23,456 bases of DNA from Bacillota bacterium (GTDB lineage: Bacteria; Bacillota; Clostridia; Christensenellales; Borkfalkiaceae): assembly GCA_003343805.1 (NCBI GenBank), contig QAKM01000091.1, positions 1 through 23,456 of the forward strand, given 5' to 3'. Shown here piece after piece: positions 16,471-23,456 of the stretch. The first letter of the stretch is position 1. Every line of letters begins with the position of its first letter. The notes under the pieces were generated by a model. The model did not search any database and was not told the DNA's origin. It worked only from the letters and a program-made list of their open reading frames with translations. The position numbers and the translations under genes are program-made.

Positions 16471-17811
16471 TTATTCCAGATGGCCGAAGAGATCGTACTC
16501 CTCCGCACGGTCGATCGAGACAGGATAGATCTGCCCCTCTTTCGCCTCGTTCGCCGTGAAGTAGACGACGCCGTCGATGTCGGGCGCCTGGAAGTACGCC
16601 CTGCCCACAAAGCAGGAACGTTCCATGTCGATCCCGTCGCAGAGGACGTGCAGGGTCTTTCCCACGAACGCCTCCAGGTTGGCGCGCGAGATCTCCCTCT
16701 GTACGGCGTAGAGCTCCTTCACACGCCGCTGCTTGGTGGCGTGATGCACCTGCCCCTTGAGCTTATAGGCGGGCGTATTGGGCTCGCGCGAGTAGGCGAA
16801 ACACCCGCAGTTCATGAACTTCGCCTCCCGGAGGAAGGCAAGGAGCGACTTATGCTCCTCCTCCGTTTCGGTTGGGAAGCCCGAAATGAAGGTGGTGCGG
16901 AGGGCGATCCCGGGGATCTGAGCCCGCAGCCGCACAAAGAGCGCGAGATACTCCGCCCTTGTCCCGCGGCGGCCCATGAGCTTTAAGACACGGTCCTCCG
17001 CGTGCTGGAGCGGGATATCGAGATATTTTAAGATCTTCGGATTATCGCGGATCTCGGCGATGAGTTCCTCTCCGATCTTTTCCGGATAACAGTATAGCAG
17101 ACGAATATGACAAATATTGTCAAGTTCCGAAAGTTTTTTCAGGAGAGGCACCAATTTATTTTCGCCCGTGTCCTCGCCGTAGCGGGTGATGTCCTGCGCG
17201 ACGAGGATGAGCTCCTCCGTCCGGCCGAGGCCCTTGGCCTCCTCGATGAGCGCCTCCATCGGGTAGGAGAGATACTTCCCGCGGATGGAAGGAATGAGGC
17301 AGTAAGTGCAGTGGTTGGAACAGCCTTCGGAAATTTTGAGGAACTTGTAATGATCGGGCGTCGAGAGGACGCGGGGCAGAAGATTTCCGTTCTCTGCGGG
17401 AAGGCGGGTCGCCATCCCCACGGCGCTCACCCGTTCACCCGCATAGGCGCGTTCGAGCGCGGGAAACAGCTCCTTCGCATCCGCCGTGCCGAGAAAGACG
17501 TCCGCTTCCGTGAGGGCAGGAAAGACTTCCTCCTCATAGCCCTGCGGCAGGCAACCCGTGACGACGAGCTTTTCGAGCTTCCCCTCCTCTTTGAGGCGGC
17601 TGCCTTCGAGGACGGAAAGGATGGCCTCCTCCCGCGCGGCCGTCAGAAACGCGCAGGTATTGACGATGAGCACCTGTGCCTTAAAAAGGTCGGTCGTGAT
17701 CGGGCAGCCGTGCGCTGCGATCTCGCCCAGGAGCCGTTCCCCGTCCACGCGGTTCTTATCGCATCCGAGCGAGATGAGCGCAAATGTTTTGTTGAGCGTC
17801 TGTTTTTCCAT
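16471..17811 (-). CDS. rimO: Ribosomal protein S12 methylthiotransferase RimO
   Basis: This 446-residue radical-SAM enzyme adds a methylthio group to an aspartate of ribosomal protein S12. The N-terminal domain has the three cysteines for the second Fe-S cluster (Cys17, Cys53, Cys87, in SLGCDKN, VNTCAF and VTGCLPQ). The radical-SAM motif is CSNHCTYC with Cys164, Cys168 and Cys171, followed by IPSIRGKYLS. A C-terminal TRAM-like segment ends the protein. The spacing fits RimO rather than the tRNA enzyme MiaB. The start is only five bases behind the ftsK stop codon and has a weak ribosome site, so translational coupling to ftsK is likely. Confidence 0.96.
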   Translation of the reverse strand: MEKQTLNKTFALISLGCDKNRVDGERLLGEIAAHGCPITTDLFKAQVLIVNTCAFLTAAREEAILSVLEGSRLKEEGKLEKLVVTGCLPQGYEEEVFPALTEADVFLGTADAKELFPALERAYAGERVSAVGMATRLPAENGNLLPRVLSTPDHYKFLKISEGCSNHCTYCLIPSIRGKYLSYPMEALIEEAKGLGRTEELILVAQDITRYGEDTGENKLVPLLKKLSELDNICHIRLLYCYPEKIGEELIAEIRDNPKILKYLDIPLQHAEDRVLKLMGRRGTRAEYLALFVRLRAQIPGIALRTTFISGFPTETEEEHKSLLAFLREAKFMNCGCFAYSREPNTPAYKLKGQVHHATKQRRVKELYAVQREISRANLEAFVGKTLHVLCDGIDMERSCFVGRAYFQAPDIDGVVYFTANEAKEGQIYPVSIDRAEEYDLFGHLE

Positions 17812-17816
17812 GAAAC

Positions 17817-20800
17817 TTAGTCGAGATTGCCGTATTTGCTCTCAAATTCTTCCTTGGTGAGCAGCACGGTGCGCGCCTTCGCCTTGCCGTCGAAGGGCGA
17901 GATGTAGCCCATGAGCTCCATCCATTCGATGATCTTGCCCGCGTGGTTATACCCCACGGCGCACTTGCGCTGGATGAGCGAGATGGACGCGGAACCGAGC
18001 TTGACCACGATGGCGAGCGCCTTGATGTACTCGGGCCCCACCGTGCCGCCGTCGCCGTCCGCATCGTCGTCATCGCCGCCCTCCTCGGGCGCGGTGCGGT
18101 TGATGTAATCGGACACTTCGGGATCGAAGTAGGCCTCGTTGTTCTCCTTGATGTTCGCGACGACCGCCGCGACTTCGGCAGAACTCAGGAAGGCGCCCTG
18201 CACGCGCAGGCAGTTGAACATTCCGCCCGTCTTGTAGAGCATATCGCCGTTGCCGAGCAGCTTCTCCGCGCCCGATTCGTCGAGGATGGTGCGCGAGTCC
18301 ACTTCCTGGATGACGCGGAACGCCATGCGCGTGGGGAGGTTGCCCTTGATGACGCCCGTGATGACGTCGACCGAGGGACGCTGCGTGGCGATGACGAGGT
18401 GGATGCCCGCCGCACGCGCCTTCTGCGTCAGGCGCTGGATGCGCTCTTCGATGTCCTTCTTGGCGACGGACATGAGGTCGGCAAGCTCATCGACGACGAT
18501 GACGATCTTGGGAAGTTTTTCCTCGTCCTCCGAAAGGTTGGCGTTGTACTCGTTGATGTTGCGCACCGCCGTGCCCGAGCGCGTCTTTTGCTCAAACAGG
18601 CCGTAGCGGCGCTCCATCTCCTTGATCGCCCAGTTGAGCGACATGATGGCCTTCTGCGTATCGGTGATGATCTCGTTGATCATGAGGTGCGGCAGGCCGT
18701 CGTAGGGCGTGAACTCGATCTTCTTGGGGTCGATGAGGATGATCCGAAGGTCTTCGGGCGAATACTTGCAGATGAGGCTGACGAGCATCGCGTTGAGGCA
18801 GACGCTCTTACCCGAATTGGTGGCGCCCGCGACCAGGATGTGCGTCATCTTGACGATGTCGCCGCACACCGAACGCCCCTCGACGTCCTTGCCGATGACG
18901 AACATCAGCTTGGAGGGATCGTCGTTGCGGTAGTCGGACGAACTCATGATGGAGCGGATGCCCACCATCGCACGGTGCGCGTTAGGCACCTCGATGGAGA
19001 TGGCGCCCACCTCCGAATTGGAATACATATTGACGCCGTCGCGCGCATGAAGGCGCATGGCGATCTCTTCGTCGTGGCGGATGACCGTGCGCACGGCGAT
19101 GTTGCGGGGGATATCGATGTCGTAGCGCGTGACTGCGGGACCCGACGTCACCTTGACGATCTCGGCATCCACGCGGAAGCCGGCCAGCGTCTCCTTGATG
19201 ACGGAGGAATTGTATGCCTTCTCCTCGGGAGAGACGGTGACGGCGTCGTCATACGTCTGGAAGAGATCGAGGGACGGGCGGCGATAGCGCTTATAGACGT
19301 GCTTCTTGGGCTTGGGCGCGGGCGGCGCGGGAAGCTCGGGCATCGGCTCGGGCAGGCGCTCCCCTCCCCCACCGAGTGCACTGCCTCGCTCCTCTCTGCC
19401 GCGGGCAGCGGGCATGGCGGGCAGATCGTCCTCAGGGAGATCGTCGTCAAAGAGATCGGCCGCGGACGTGCGCGAAGCGCGCAGCCCTCTGGCGGCGCGG
19501 CTGTCCTCTTCGGGCGCAGCCGGACCGGGAAGGCCGTCCTCCTCCGGCCCGCCGAATCCCATGCGGCGCGCAGGCGGTTCGGGGTCAAACGAGCTGCGGC
19601 GGTCTGAAGGCGGCTCGGGCTCGAAGGAGCTGCGGCGGTCTGCGGGCGGCTCGGGCTCAAAGGAGCCGCGGCGGTCTGCGGGCGGTTCGGGCTCAAAGCC
19701 CGTGCGGCCGGGAGCCGACCAATCGGATCGCGGATCGGAAGTGTCCTCTGTGGGGAAGCGGCTGCGCGAACGGCCGAAGTCCTCGCCCACATAGTCGATG
19801 CCGTCATCCCGGACCTGCACGCGGTCGGGCGTGCGGCTGGAGGAGAACAGGCTGCGGAAGCCGCGCTCGCTGGCGCGGGGATCGTAATCGTCCTCCCGGG
19901 GCGAGCTGTCCGCCGGCGTCTCCCGCCCGGACGTGCAGGCGGCGGGAGGTTCGGGCTCCGAAGAAGTGCTGCCGAAGGCACGCCCCTCTCCCCTTCCGAG
20001 GTCCCGGCCGCGGGAAGGAAGATCGCTCTCCTTCTCCTCGTTCACGGCGGGTACATCGAAGGGATTGCCGTCGTCCGGCTCCGCGCGGCGGGACGCGAGG
20101 AAACCGTCCGTCTTGACGGGTTCGGGCTCGGGATCGCTGAGCGCGCGATGAAATTCACCCGCGGCAGGCGCGGCGGGTGCGGAGGGCACGTCGTCCACGC
20201 TGGGCGCCGAGGAGAACTCGGTATCGTCCACATCATTGGCATAGGCGTCGCGGCCGATCTCTTCGGGCGGCGTCTCGGGAGCCTTGTAGGCAGGCACGCG
20301 GGGATAGTTGAGATCCTCCGCGCGGAAGGTGTAGGGCTGCTCGTCGCGGCGCTCGGGGCGCTGTTCGACGATCTTGCGCGGCAGCCGGGTGCGCGCGTTG
20401 TTCTCTGTCTGATCGGAGAAGGCGCTCCGATAGCTCGAGGGCGGGGTCATTCCGTTCTGTGCATTGTTTTGGGCATTATTCGGCGCGGCGTCCGGGCCGT
20501 TCCGGTCGCTGCGGCCGCCGAAATCGGGACGGATGAAGTCATCCCGCCCGCTCGTTCTGCCCTCCCGGGAGCCAAACCCGTTCTCCGATCCGGAGCGGTC
20601 GCTCCCCGTTTCGGGGCGGCCGAACTCGCTTCTGCCCGTCTCGGCGCGGCGGTCGGAACGGGGAACATCGGAATAGGACGTGAACTTGGGCACCTCGCGC
20701 TCGCGGGAGCCGCCGAGCGTCGTGCGGTCGGTCAGGCGCTCCCCGCGGTCGTTGGGATGTTCGTACGTCGCGGGGATGGTATAGTCCGGCCTGCGCGCGG

Positions 20801-22046
20801 GCGAATCGTCCGGCTCGACGCTGCTGCGGCGCACGCGGGAATTGAAGTAGGAATCCTGGTTATAAATGAGGTTCTTGGTGTAGTCCTGCGCGGGCGTGCT
20901 CGAAAAGAGGATGTCCCTCCCCGAATAGGAACGCGGCGTCTCGGGCTCGGCGGGACGGTCGGTGCCGTAATATCCGACGTGACCGCTCCTCCCGTACCCC
21001 TGCGACTCCCGGTCCTGCGGAGCATAATATCCCTGCACGGGGCGCTGCGGCTGAGGCTGCCCGTAGTACCCGTACACCCCCGGCTGTCCGTAGCCGTTCT
21101 GCGGATAGGCGGGATAGGCGGGACGGTCGTACGACGCATGATCGTACGAGGGCTGTCCGTAAGGCGCGGGCTGCGGGCGGTCGTACGGCGACGGTACGCC
21201 ATACCAACCGTTGTTCTGCGGAGCATAACCGCCCTGCTGCGGGGCATAACCGCCCTGCTGCGGGGCATAACCGCCCTGCTGCGGGGCATAACCGCCCTGC
21301 TGCAGATAGGGATCGGCATAGGCGGCATCCTCGTAGCCGCCGTACGGCTCTTCATAGGCAGGTCCGGCATAGCCCATCATGGGCTCGGGATCGGGCATCG
21401 CAGCGGGCTGCGGCGCCTCCTTCTTCGCCTTCCCCCCCTTCTCCTTTTTGACTTTGGGCCGTCTTGCGGGATGGGCACGTTCCTTCCCCTCACTTAGAAG
21501 GGAGCGCTTGAGCGGCGTCGCCCACAAAAACACAAAGACGGAGAGCGCCGCAAGCAGTGCGAACAGCACATAGGCCCCCGCCGTGGAGAGCAGCGCGCGC
21601 ACGGGATAGACGATCAGCCCGAAGAGCGCCCCGCCCGCCGTTGCGGAGGAGACGGCCTCCCCTGCTGCCGTCATACAGGAGGAAAGGTAAGCGCCATAGC
21701 CCTCGCCGAAAAAGCGGGTGCTTGTCGCAAGATGCGCGATGAGAAAACAGGTGACGAGGATGGCCGTAAATTTCAGCGTCCAGCGTGCCGCGATGAGGCT
21801 GCGCCCCGCGACCATGCACACCGAGCCGTATAAGAGCAGCAGAAGAAGCGGGTACACGAAGAACCCGAATGTACCCAAAAGGAAGGACGTGATGCTCACG
21901 CCGATCTCTCCAAAGACATACCGCCCGACCGTCGCGATGACGAGCAGAATGACGCTGAAAATGAGAAACGTCATGCCAAACGTTTCCCTCGTGATCACGC
22001 CCTTGCCGCGATCCTGATTGTCCGCTCCGCGTCCGTAGCCGTTCAA
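17817..22046 (-). CDS. ftsK: DNA translocase FtsK/SpoIIIE with a very long low-complexity linker
   Basis: This 1409-residue membrane-anchored motor pumps DNA through the septum. Residues about 25-185 hold four membrane helices, followed by a basic patch (RRPKVKKEKGGKAKK). Residues about 215-910 are low complexity: Q/G/Y/P-rich with QQGGYAP repeats (about 247-275), then rich in R, D, S and P with a 12-residue repeat (about 780-825). The motor spans about 920-1330, with Walker A GATNSGKS (1074-1081), Walker B IVIVVDELADLM and the ATQRPSVDVITG segment. An acidic stretch (GGDDDDADGDGG) precedes the DNA-reading gamma winged helix at the C-terminus. The start is TTG at 22044-22046, chosen because AAGGAG lies six bases upstream. 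It is the first gene of the operon. Bacillus SpoIIIE is only about 790 residues, so the linker is the odd part. Confidence 0.95.
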   Translation of the reverse strand: MNGYGRGADNQDRGKGVITRETFGMTFLIFSVILLVIATVGRYVFGEIGVSITSFLLGTFGFFVYPLLLLLLYGSVCMVAGRSLIAARWTLKFTAILVTCFLIAHLATSTRFFGEGYGAYLSSCMTAAGEAVSSATAGGALFGLIVYPVRALLSTAGAYVLFALLAALSVFVFLWATPLKRSLLSEGKERAHPARRPKVKKEKGGKAKKEAPQPAAMPDPEPMMGYAGPAYEEPYGGYEDAAYADPYLQQGGYAPQQGGYAPQQGGYAPQQGGYAPQNNGWYGVPSPYDRPQPAPYGQPSYDHASYDRPAYPAYPQNGYGQPGVYGYYGQPQPQRPVQGYYAPQDRESQGYGRSGHVGYYGTDRPAEPETPRSYSGRDILFSSTPAQDYTKNLIYNQDSYFNSRVRRSSVEPDDSPARRPDYTIPATYEHPNDRGERLTDRTTLGGSREREVPKFTSYSDVPRSDRRAETGRSEFGRPETGSDRSGSENGFGSREGRTSGRDDFIRPDFGGRSDRNGPDAAPNNAQNNAQNGMTPPSSYRSAFSDQTENNARTRLPRKIVEQRPERRDEQPYTFRAEDLNYPRVPAYKAPETPPEEIGRDAYANDVDDTEFSSAPSVDDVPSAPAAPAAGEFHRALSDPEPEPVKTDGFLASRRAEPDDGNPFDVPAVNEEKESDLPSRGRDLGRGEGRAFGSTSSEPEPPAACTSGRETPADSSPREDDYDPRASERGFRSLFSSSRTPDRVQVRDDGIDYVGEDFGRSRSRFPTEDTSDPRSDWSAPGRTGFEPEPPADRRGSFEPEPPADRRSSFEPEPPSDRRSSFDPEPPARRMGFGGPEEDGLPGPAAPEEDSRAARGLRASRTSAADLFDDDLPEDDLPAMPAARGREERGSALGGGGERLPEPMPELPAPPAPKPKKHVYKRYRRPSLDLFQTYDDAVTVSPEEKAYNSSVIKETLAGFRVDAEIVKVTSGPAVTRYDIDIPRNIAVRTVIRHDEEIAMRLHARDGVNMYSNSEVGAISIEVPNAHRAMVGIRSIMSSSDYRNDDPSKLMFVIGKDVEGRSVCGDIVKMTHILVAGATNSGKSVCLNAMLVSLICKYSPEDLRIILIDPKKIEFTPYDGLPHLMINEIITDTQKAIMSLNWAIKEMERRYGLFEQKTRSGTAVRNINEYNANLSEDEEKLPKIVIVVDELADLMSVAKKDIEERIQRLTQKARAAGIHLVIATQRPSVDVITGVIKGNLPTRMAFRVIQEVDSRTILDESGAEKLLGNGDMLYKTGGMFNCLRVQGAFLSSAEVAAVVANIKENNEAYFDPEVSDYINRTAPEEGGDDDDADGDGGTVGPEYIKALAIVVKLGSASISLIQRKCAVGYNHAGKIIEWMELMGYISPFDGKAKARTVLLTKEEFESKYGNLD
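19571..19704. repeat. 36-base in-frame repeat inside ftsK
   Basis: Units at 19571-19606, 19607-19642 and 19643-19678, and a partial unit to about 19704, encode the 12-residue repeat RRSSFEPEPPAD with small changes (GSFEP, SSFDP, PPSD). The units differ at scattered positions, so the array is older than the 21-base array in the same gene. Confidence 0.85.
21223..21303. repeat. 21-base in-frame minisatellite inside ftsK
   Basis: Four almost identical units (starting at 21223, 21244, 21265 and 21286) encode the heptapeptide repeat PQQGGYA in the FtsK linker. The near identity at the DNA level suggests recent expansion and possible length variation between strains. The unit length is a multiple of three, so changes keep the frame. 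Confidence 0.92.
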
Positions 22047-22052
22047 ATCTAA

Positions 22053-22071
22053 CTCCTTATCGTAAGGGGAG
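22053..22071 (-). promoter_or_regulatory. Hairpin that can cover the ftsK ribosome binding site
   Basis: In the ftsK mRNA, CU plus CCUUA can pair with UAAGG plus AG around CGA, with two extra C residues bulged. This would bury the AAGGAG site (22053-22058) that serves the TTG start. The stem is short, and the effect on translation is a guess. Confidence 0.4.
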
Positions 22072-22121
22072 CAGCCGGATTTGACCCTCCACCCTATGGT
22101 ATCGCCATTTTCTCATCTTGC

Positions 22122-22150
22122 ATTATACCATTTTTGAGCACATATTTCAA
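22122..22150 (-). promoter_or_regulatory. Sigma-A promoter of the ftsK operon
   Basis: On the minus strand, -35 TTGAAA (22145-22150) and a perfect -10 TATAAT (22122-22127) are 17 bases apart, with TGG before the -10. The start would be near 22115, giving a leader of about 70 bases. Confidence 0.88.
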
Positions 22151-22350
22151 CAATATCGGGCGGAAAAATTTGCACATTTTGTTTTTTCTTCCGAAGCCAC
22201 CCCCAAAATAGGCGATTATCCCGCCTGCAGAAGCTCCCGTCTCCCGCCGATTTTTTTCCATCGCCGCGCATCCGAGGCTCGCCGCGCACAAAAAAAGCGC
22301 CTCTCTCCCGCACGAAATGTAAAATTTTGGTACAAATTTGCGCTTCCCCC
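22151..22350. other. Spacer between the divergent ftsK and scaffold-gene promoters
   Basis: The full gap from the ftsK start to the scaffold gene is 383 bases and holds the two promoters. In the 200 bases between them I see A/T tracts and G+C-rich stretches but no gene, no repeat shared with the rest of the window and no clear operator. Confidence 0.5.
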
Positions 22351-22379
22351 TTGTGTTTTGCAGAAAAATGTGTTAAAAT
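22351..22379 (+). promoter_or_regulatory. Sigma-A promoter of the Fe-S scaffold/GGGtGRT pair
   Basis: -35 TTGTGT (22351-22356) and -10 TAAAAT (22374-22379) are 17 bases apart, with TGT just before the -10. The start would be near 22386. A small GCGGG/CCCGC hairpin at 22381-22397 lies at the very start of the leader. Confidence 0.75.
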
Positions 22380-22429
22380 AGCGGGGAAAGCTCCCGCAAG
22401 GGATGAAAGATCATATTGGAGGACATCAC

Positions 22430-23131
22430 ATGCAGTATTCACTCGAAGTGGAACAGATGATGTGCGTTGCCAAGGGACCCAAGCACGATCCCGCCCCCAT
22501 TCCGGAAGAGGGCAAGTGGGTATGCGCAAAGCAGATCACGGACATCAGCGGTTTTACGCACGGCGTGGGTTGGTGCGCACCGCAGCAGGGCGCCTGCAAA
22601 CTTACGCTCAACGTCAAGGAAGGCGTCATTCAGGAGGCGCTCGTTGAGACGCTCGGCTGCTCGGGCATGACGCACTCGGCGGCCATGGCGGCAGAGATCC
22701 TGCCCCACAAGACCATCCTCGAAGCGCTCAACACCGACCTCGTGTGCGACGCGATCAACACCGCCATGCGCGAACTGTTCCTGCAGATCGTGTACGGCCG
22801 TACGCAGTCGGCCTTCTCGGAAGGCGGCCTCGTCGTCGGCGCAGCGCTTGAGGACCTCGGCAAGGGCCTTCGTTCGCAGGTCGGCACCATGTACGGCACG
22901 GCGCTCAAGGGCGTGAGATATCTCGAGATGGCAGAAGGCTACGTCACCCGCCTTGCCCTCGACAAGGACGACCAGGTGATCGGCTATGAGTTCGTCGCCC
23001 TCGGCAAGATGACCGACTTCATCAAGAAGGGCATGGAACCCAACGAGGCTTGGAAGAAGGCGATGGGCCATTACGGCAGATTTGCCGAAGAACAGGGCGC
23101 GGTGAAGTACATCGACCCTCGTAAGGAATAA
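22430..23131 (+). CDS. IscU/NifU-like iron-sulfur cluster assembly scaffold protein
   Basis: This 233-residue protein resembles the IscU/NifU scaffold fold, which builds Fe-S clusters before handing them to target proteins. The segment GVGWCAPQQGACKLTLNV (Cys49, Cys56) matches the position of the first IscU cysteine loop. VETLGCSGMTHSAAMAAEIL (Cys77) matches the second (GCGSAIASSS in IscU). Cys106 in LVCDAI may supply a third ligand. The C-terminal half beyond residue 120 is an addition not found in IscU. The ATG at 22430 has GGAGG at 22418-22422, seven bases upstream. The ATG at 22403 lies before that site and was rejected. It is 11 bases upstream of a GGGtGRT gene, a pairing I recall from other anaerobic Clostridia. 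The actual clients are unknown. Confidence 0.85.
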   Translation: MQYSLEVEQMMCVAKGPKHDPAPIPEEGKWVCAKQITDISGFTHGVGWCAPQQGACKLTLNVKEGVIQEALVETLGCSGMTHSAAMAAEILPHKTILEALNTDLVCDAINTAMRELFLQIVYGRTQSAFSEGGLVVGAALEDLGKGLRSQVGTMYGTALKGVRYLEMAEGYVTRLALDKDDQVIGYEFVALGKMTDFIKKGMEPNEAWKKAMGHYGRFAEEQGAVKYIDPRKE

Positions 23132-23142
23132 GGAGGTATAAG

Positions 23143-23456
23143 ATGGCTCTGTTTGAAGGTTATGAAAGAAGGATCGACAAGATCATGGGCGTACTCAAGG
23201 AGTACGGGATCAATTCGGTCGAAGAATGCAAAGACATCTGCCTTTCCAAGGGCGTAGACTGCGACAAGCTCGTGCGCGGCACCCAGCCCATCTGCTTCGA
23301 GAACGCCGTCTGGGCATACACCGTCGGCGCGGCGATCGCCATCAAGTCGGGCTGCACCAAGGCAGCGGACGCGGCAGCCGCCATCGGTGTCGGCCTGCAG
23401 GCATTCTGCATCCCCGGCTCCGTCGCCGAAAACCGCAAGGTCGGCCTCGGCCACGG
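23143..23456 (+). CDS. GGGtGRT-family protein, 5' part (cut by the window edge)
   Basis: The first 104 residues are present, starting MALFEGYERRIDKIMGVLKEYGI. Recognised features of the GGGtGRT family are QPICFENAVWAYTVGAAIAIKSGCTKAADAA and LQAFCIPGSVAENRKVGLGHG. The motif that names the family lies further downstream, outside the window. The function is not established. The constant pairing with the scaffold gene and several cysteines (29, 33, 40, 51, 71, 89) suggest a link to Fe-S or sulfur chemistry. The ATG has AGGAGG about six bases upstream, and the gap to the scaffold stop is 11 bases, so they are co-transcribed. Confidence 0.85.
   Translation, partial: MALFEGYERRIDKIMGVLKEYGINSVEECKDICLSKGVDCDKLVRGTQPICFENAVWAYTVGAAIAIKSGCTKAADAAAAIGVGLQAFCIPGSVAENRKVGLGH

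Noticed and set aside
21223..21303. CRISPR-like short repeats
   Set aside because: The 21-base units abut without spacers and are in frame within ftsK.
17943..21497. Long plus-strand frames (449 and 554 codons) opposite ftsK
   Set aside because: They are antisense to the conserved motor and to the repeat-bearing linker, low in complexity and without ribosome sites.

Overview
The window looks like chromosomal DNA of a G+C-rich member of the Clostridia (Bacillota). This rests on the gene order ftsK-rimO-pgsA-cinA-recA, on Shine-Dalgarno sites of the AAGGAG type, on sigma-A promoters that often have an extended -10, on a type A RNase P RNA, and on an Fe-S scaffold protein followed by a GGGtGRT-family protein. 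A gut Christensenellales-like lineage would fit, but that placement is inference and weak.

Layout. Positions 1-527 hold the start of an unidentified gene and a GNAT acetyltransferase, both on the minus strand. Positions 528-1016 are a non-coding tandem repeat. Positions 1060-4788 form a minus-strand unit: a small membrane-anchored protein overlaps guaB, and a terminator-like hairpin separates guaB from guaA (GMP synthesis from IMP). A plus-strand lipoprotein gene, a 380-base repeat-bearing gap and a flavoredoxin-like gene follow. Then come pyk (minus strand), rnpB (RNase P RNA) and tRNA-Pro(CGG) (both plus strand).

Positions 8824-11120 are an accessory patch. Two truncated copies of the 3' end of the tRNA-Pro gene lie downstream of the intact gene, and all three are followed at once by a different intrinsic terminator. 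Beyond them an A+T-richer AAA/DUF4143 ATPase gene is flanked by two copies of a roughly 75-base hairpin repeat. This looks like a tRNA integration site with nested, mostly decayed insertions.

Positions 11228-22046 return to the core genome. A small conserved-looking protein is followed, reading upstream, by one tight minus-strand operon, ftsK-rimO-pgsA-cinA-recA-nadE. It has one clear promoter in front of ftsK and one strong terminator behind nadE, and it links DNA translocation, ribosome modification, phospholipid synthesis, pyridine nucleotide metabolism and recombination. The FtsK protein has an unusually long, repeat-bearing, low-complexity linker. Divergent from ftsK, 22430-23456 holds an IscU/NifU-like scaffold gene and the start of a GGGtGRT gene.

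No complete new defence or biosynthetic system is visible. The most promising items for follow-up are the nested tRNA-Pro ends with their terminators, the hairpin repeat families (one with a compensatory base change, one with a conserved tandem G-A mismatch), the FtsK linker, and the Fe-S scaffold/GGGtGRT pair.
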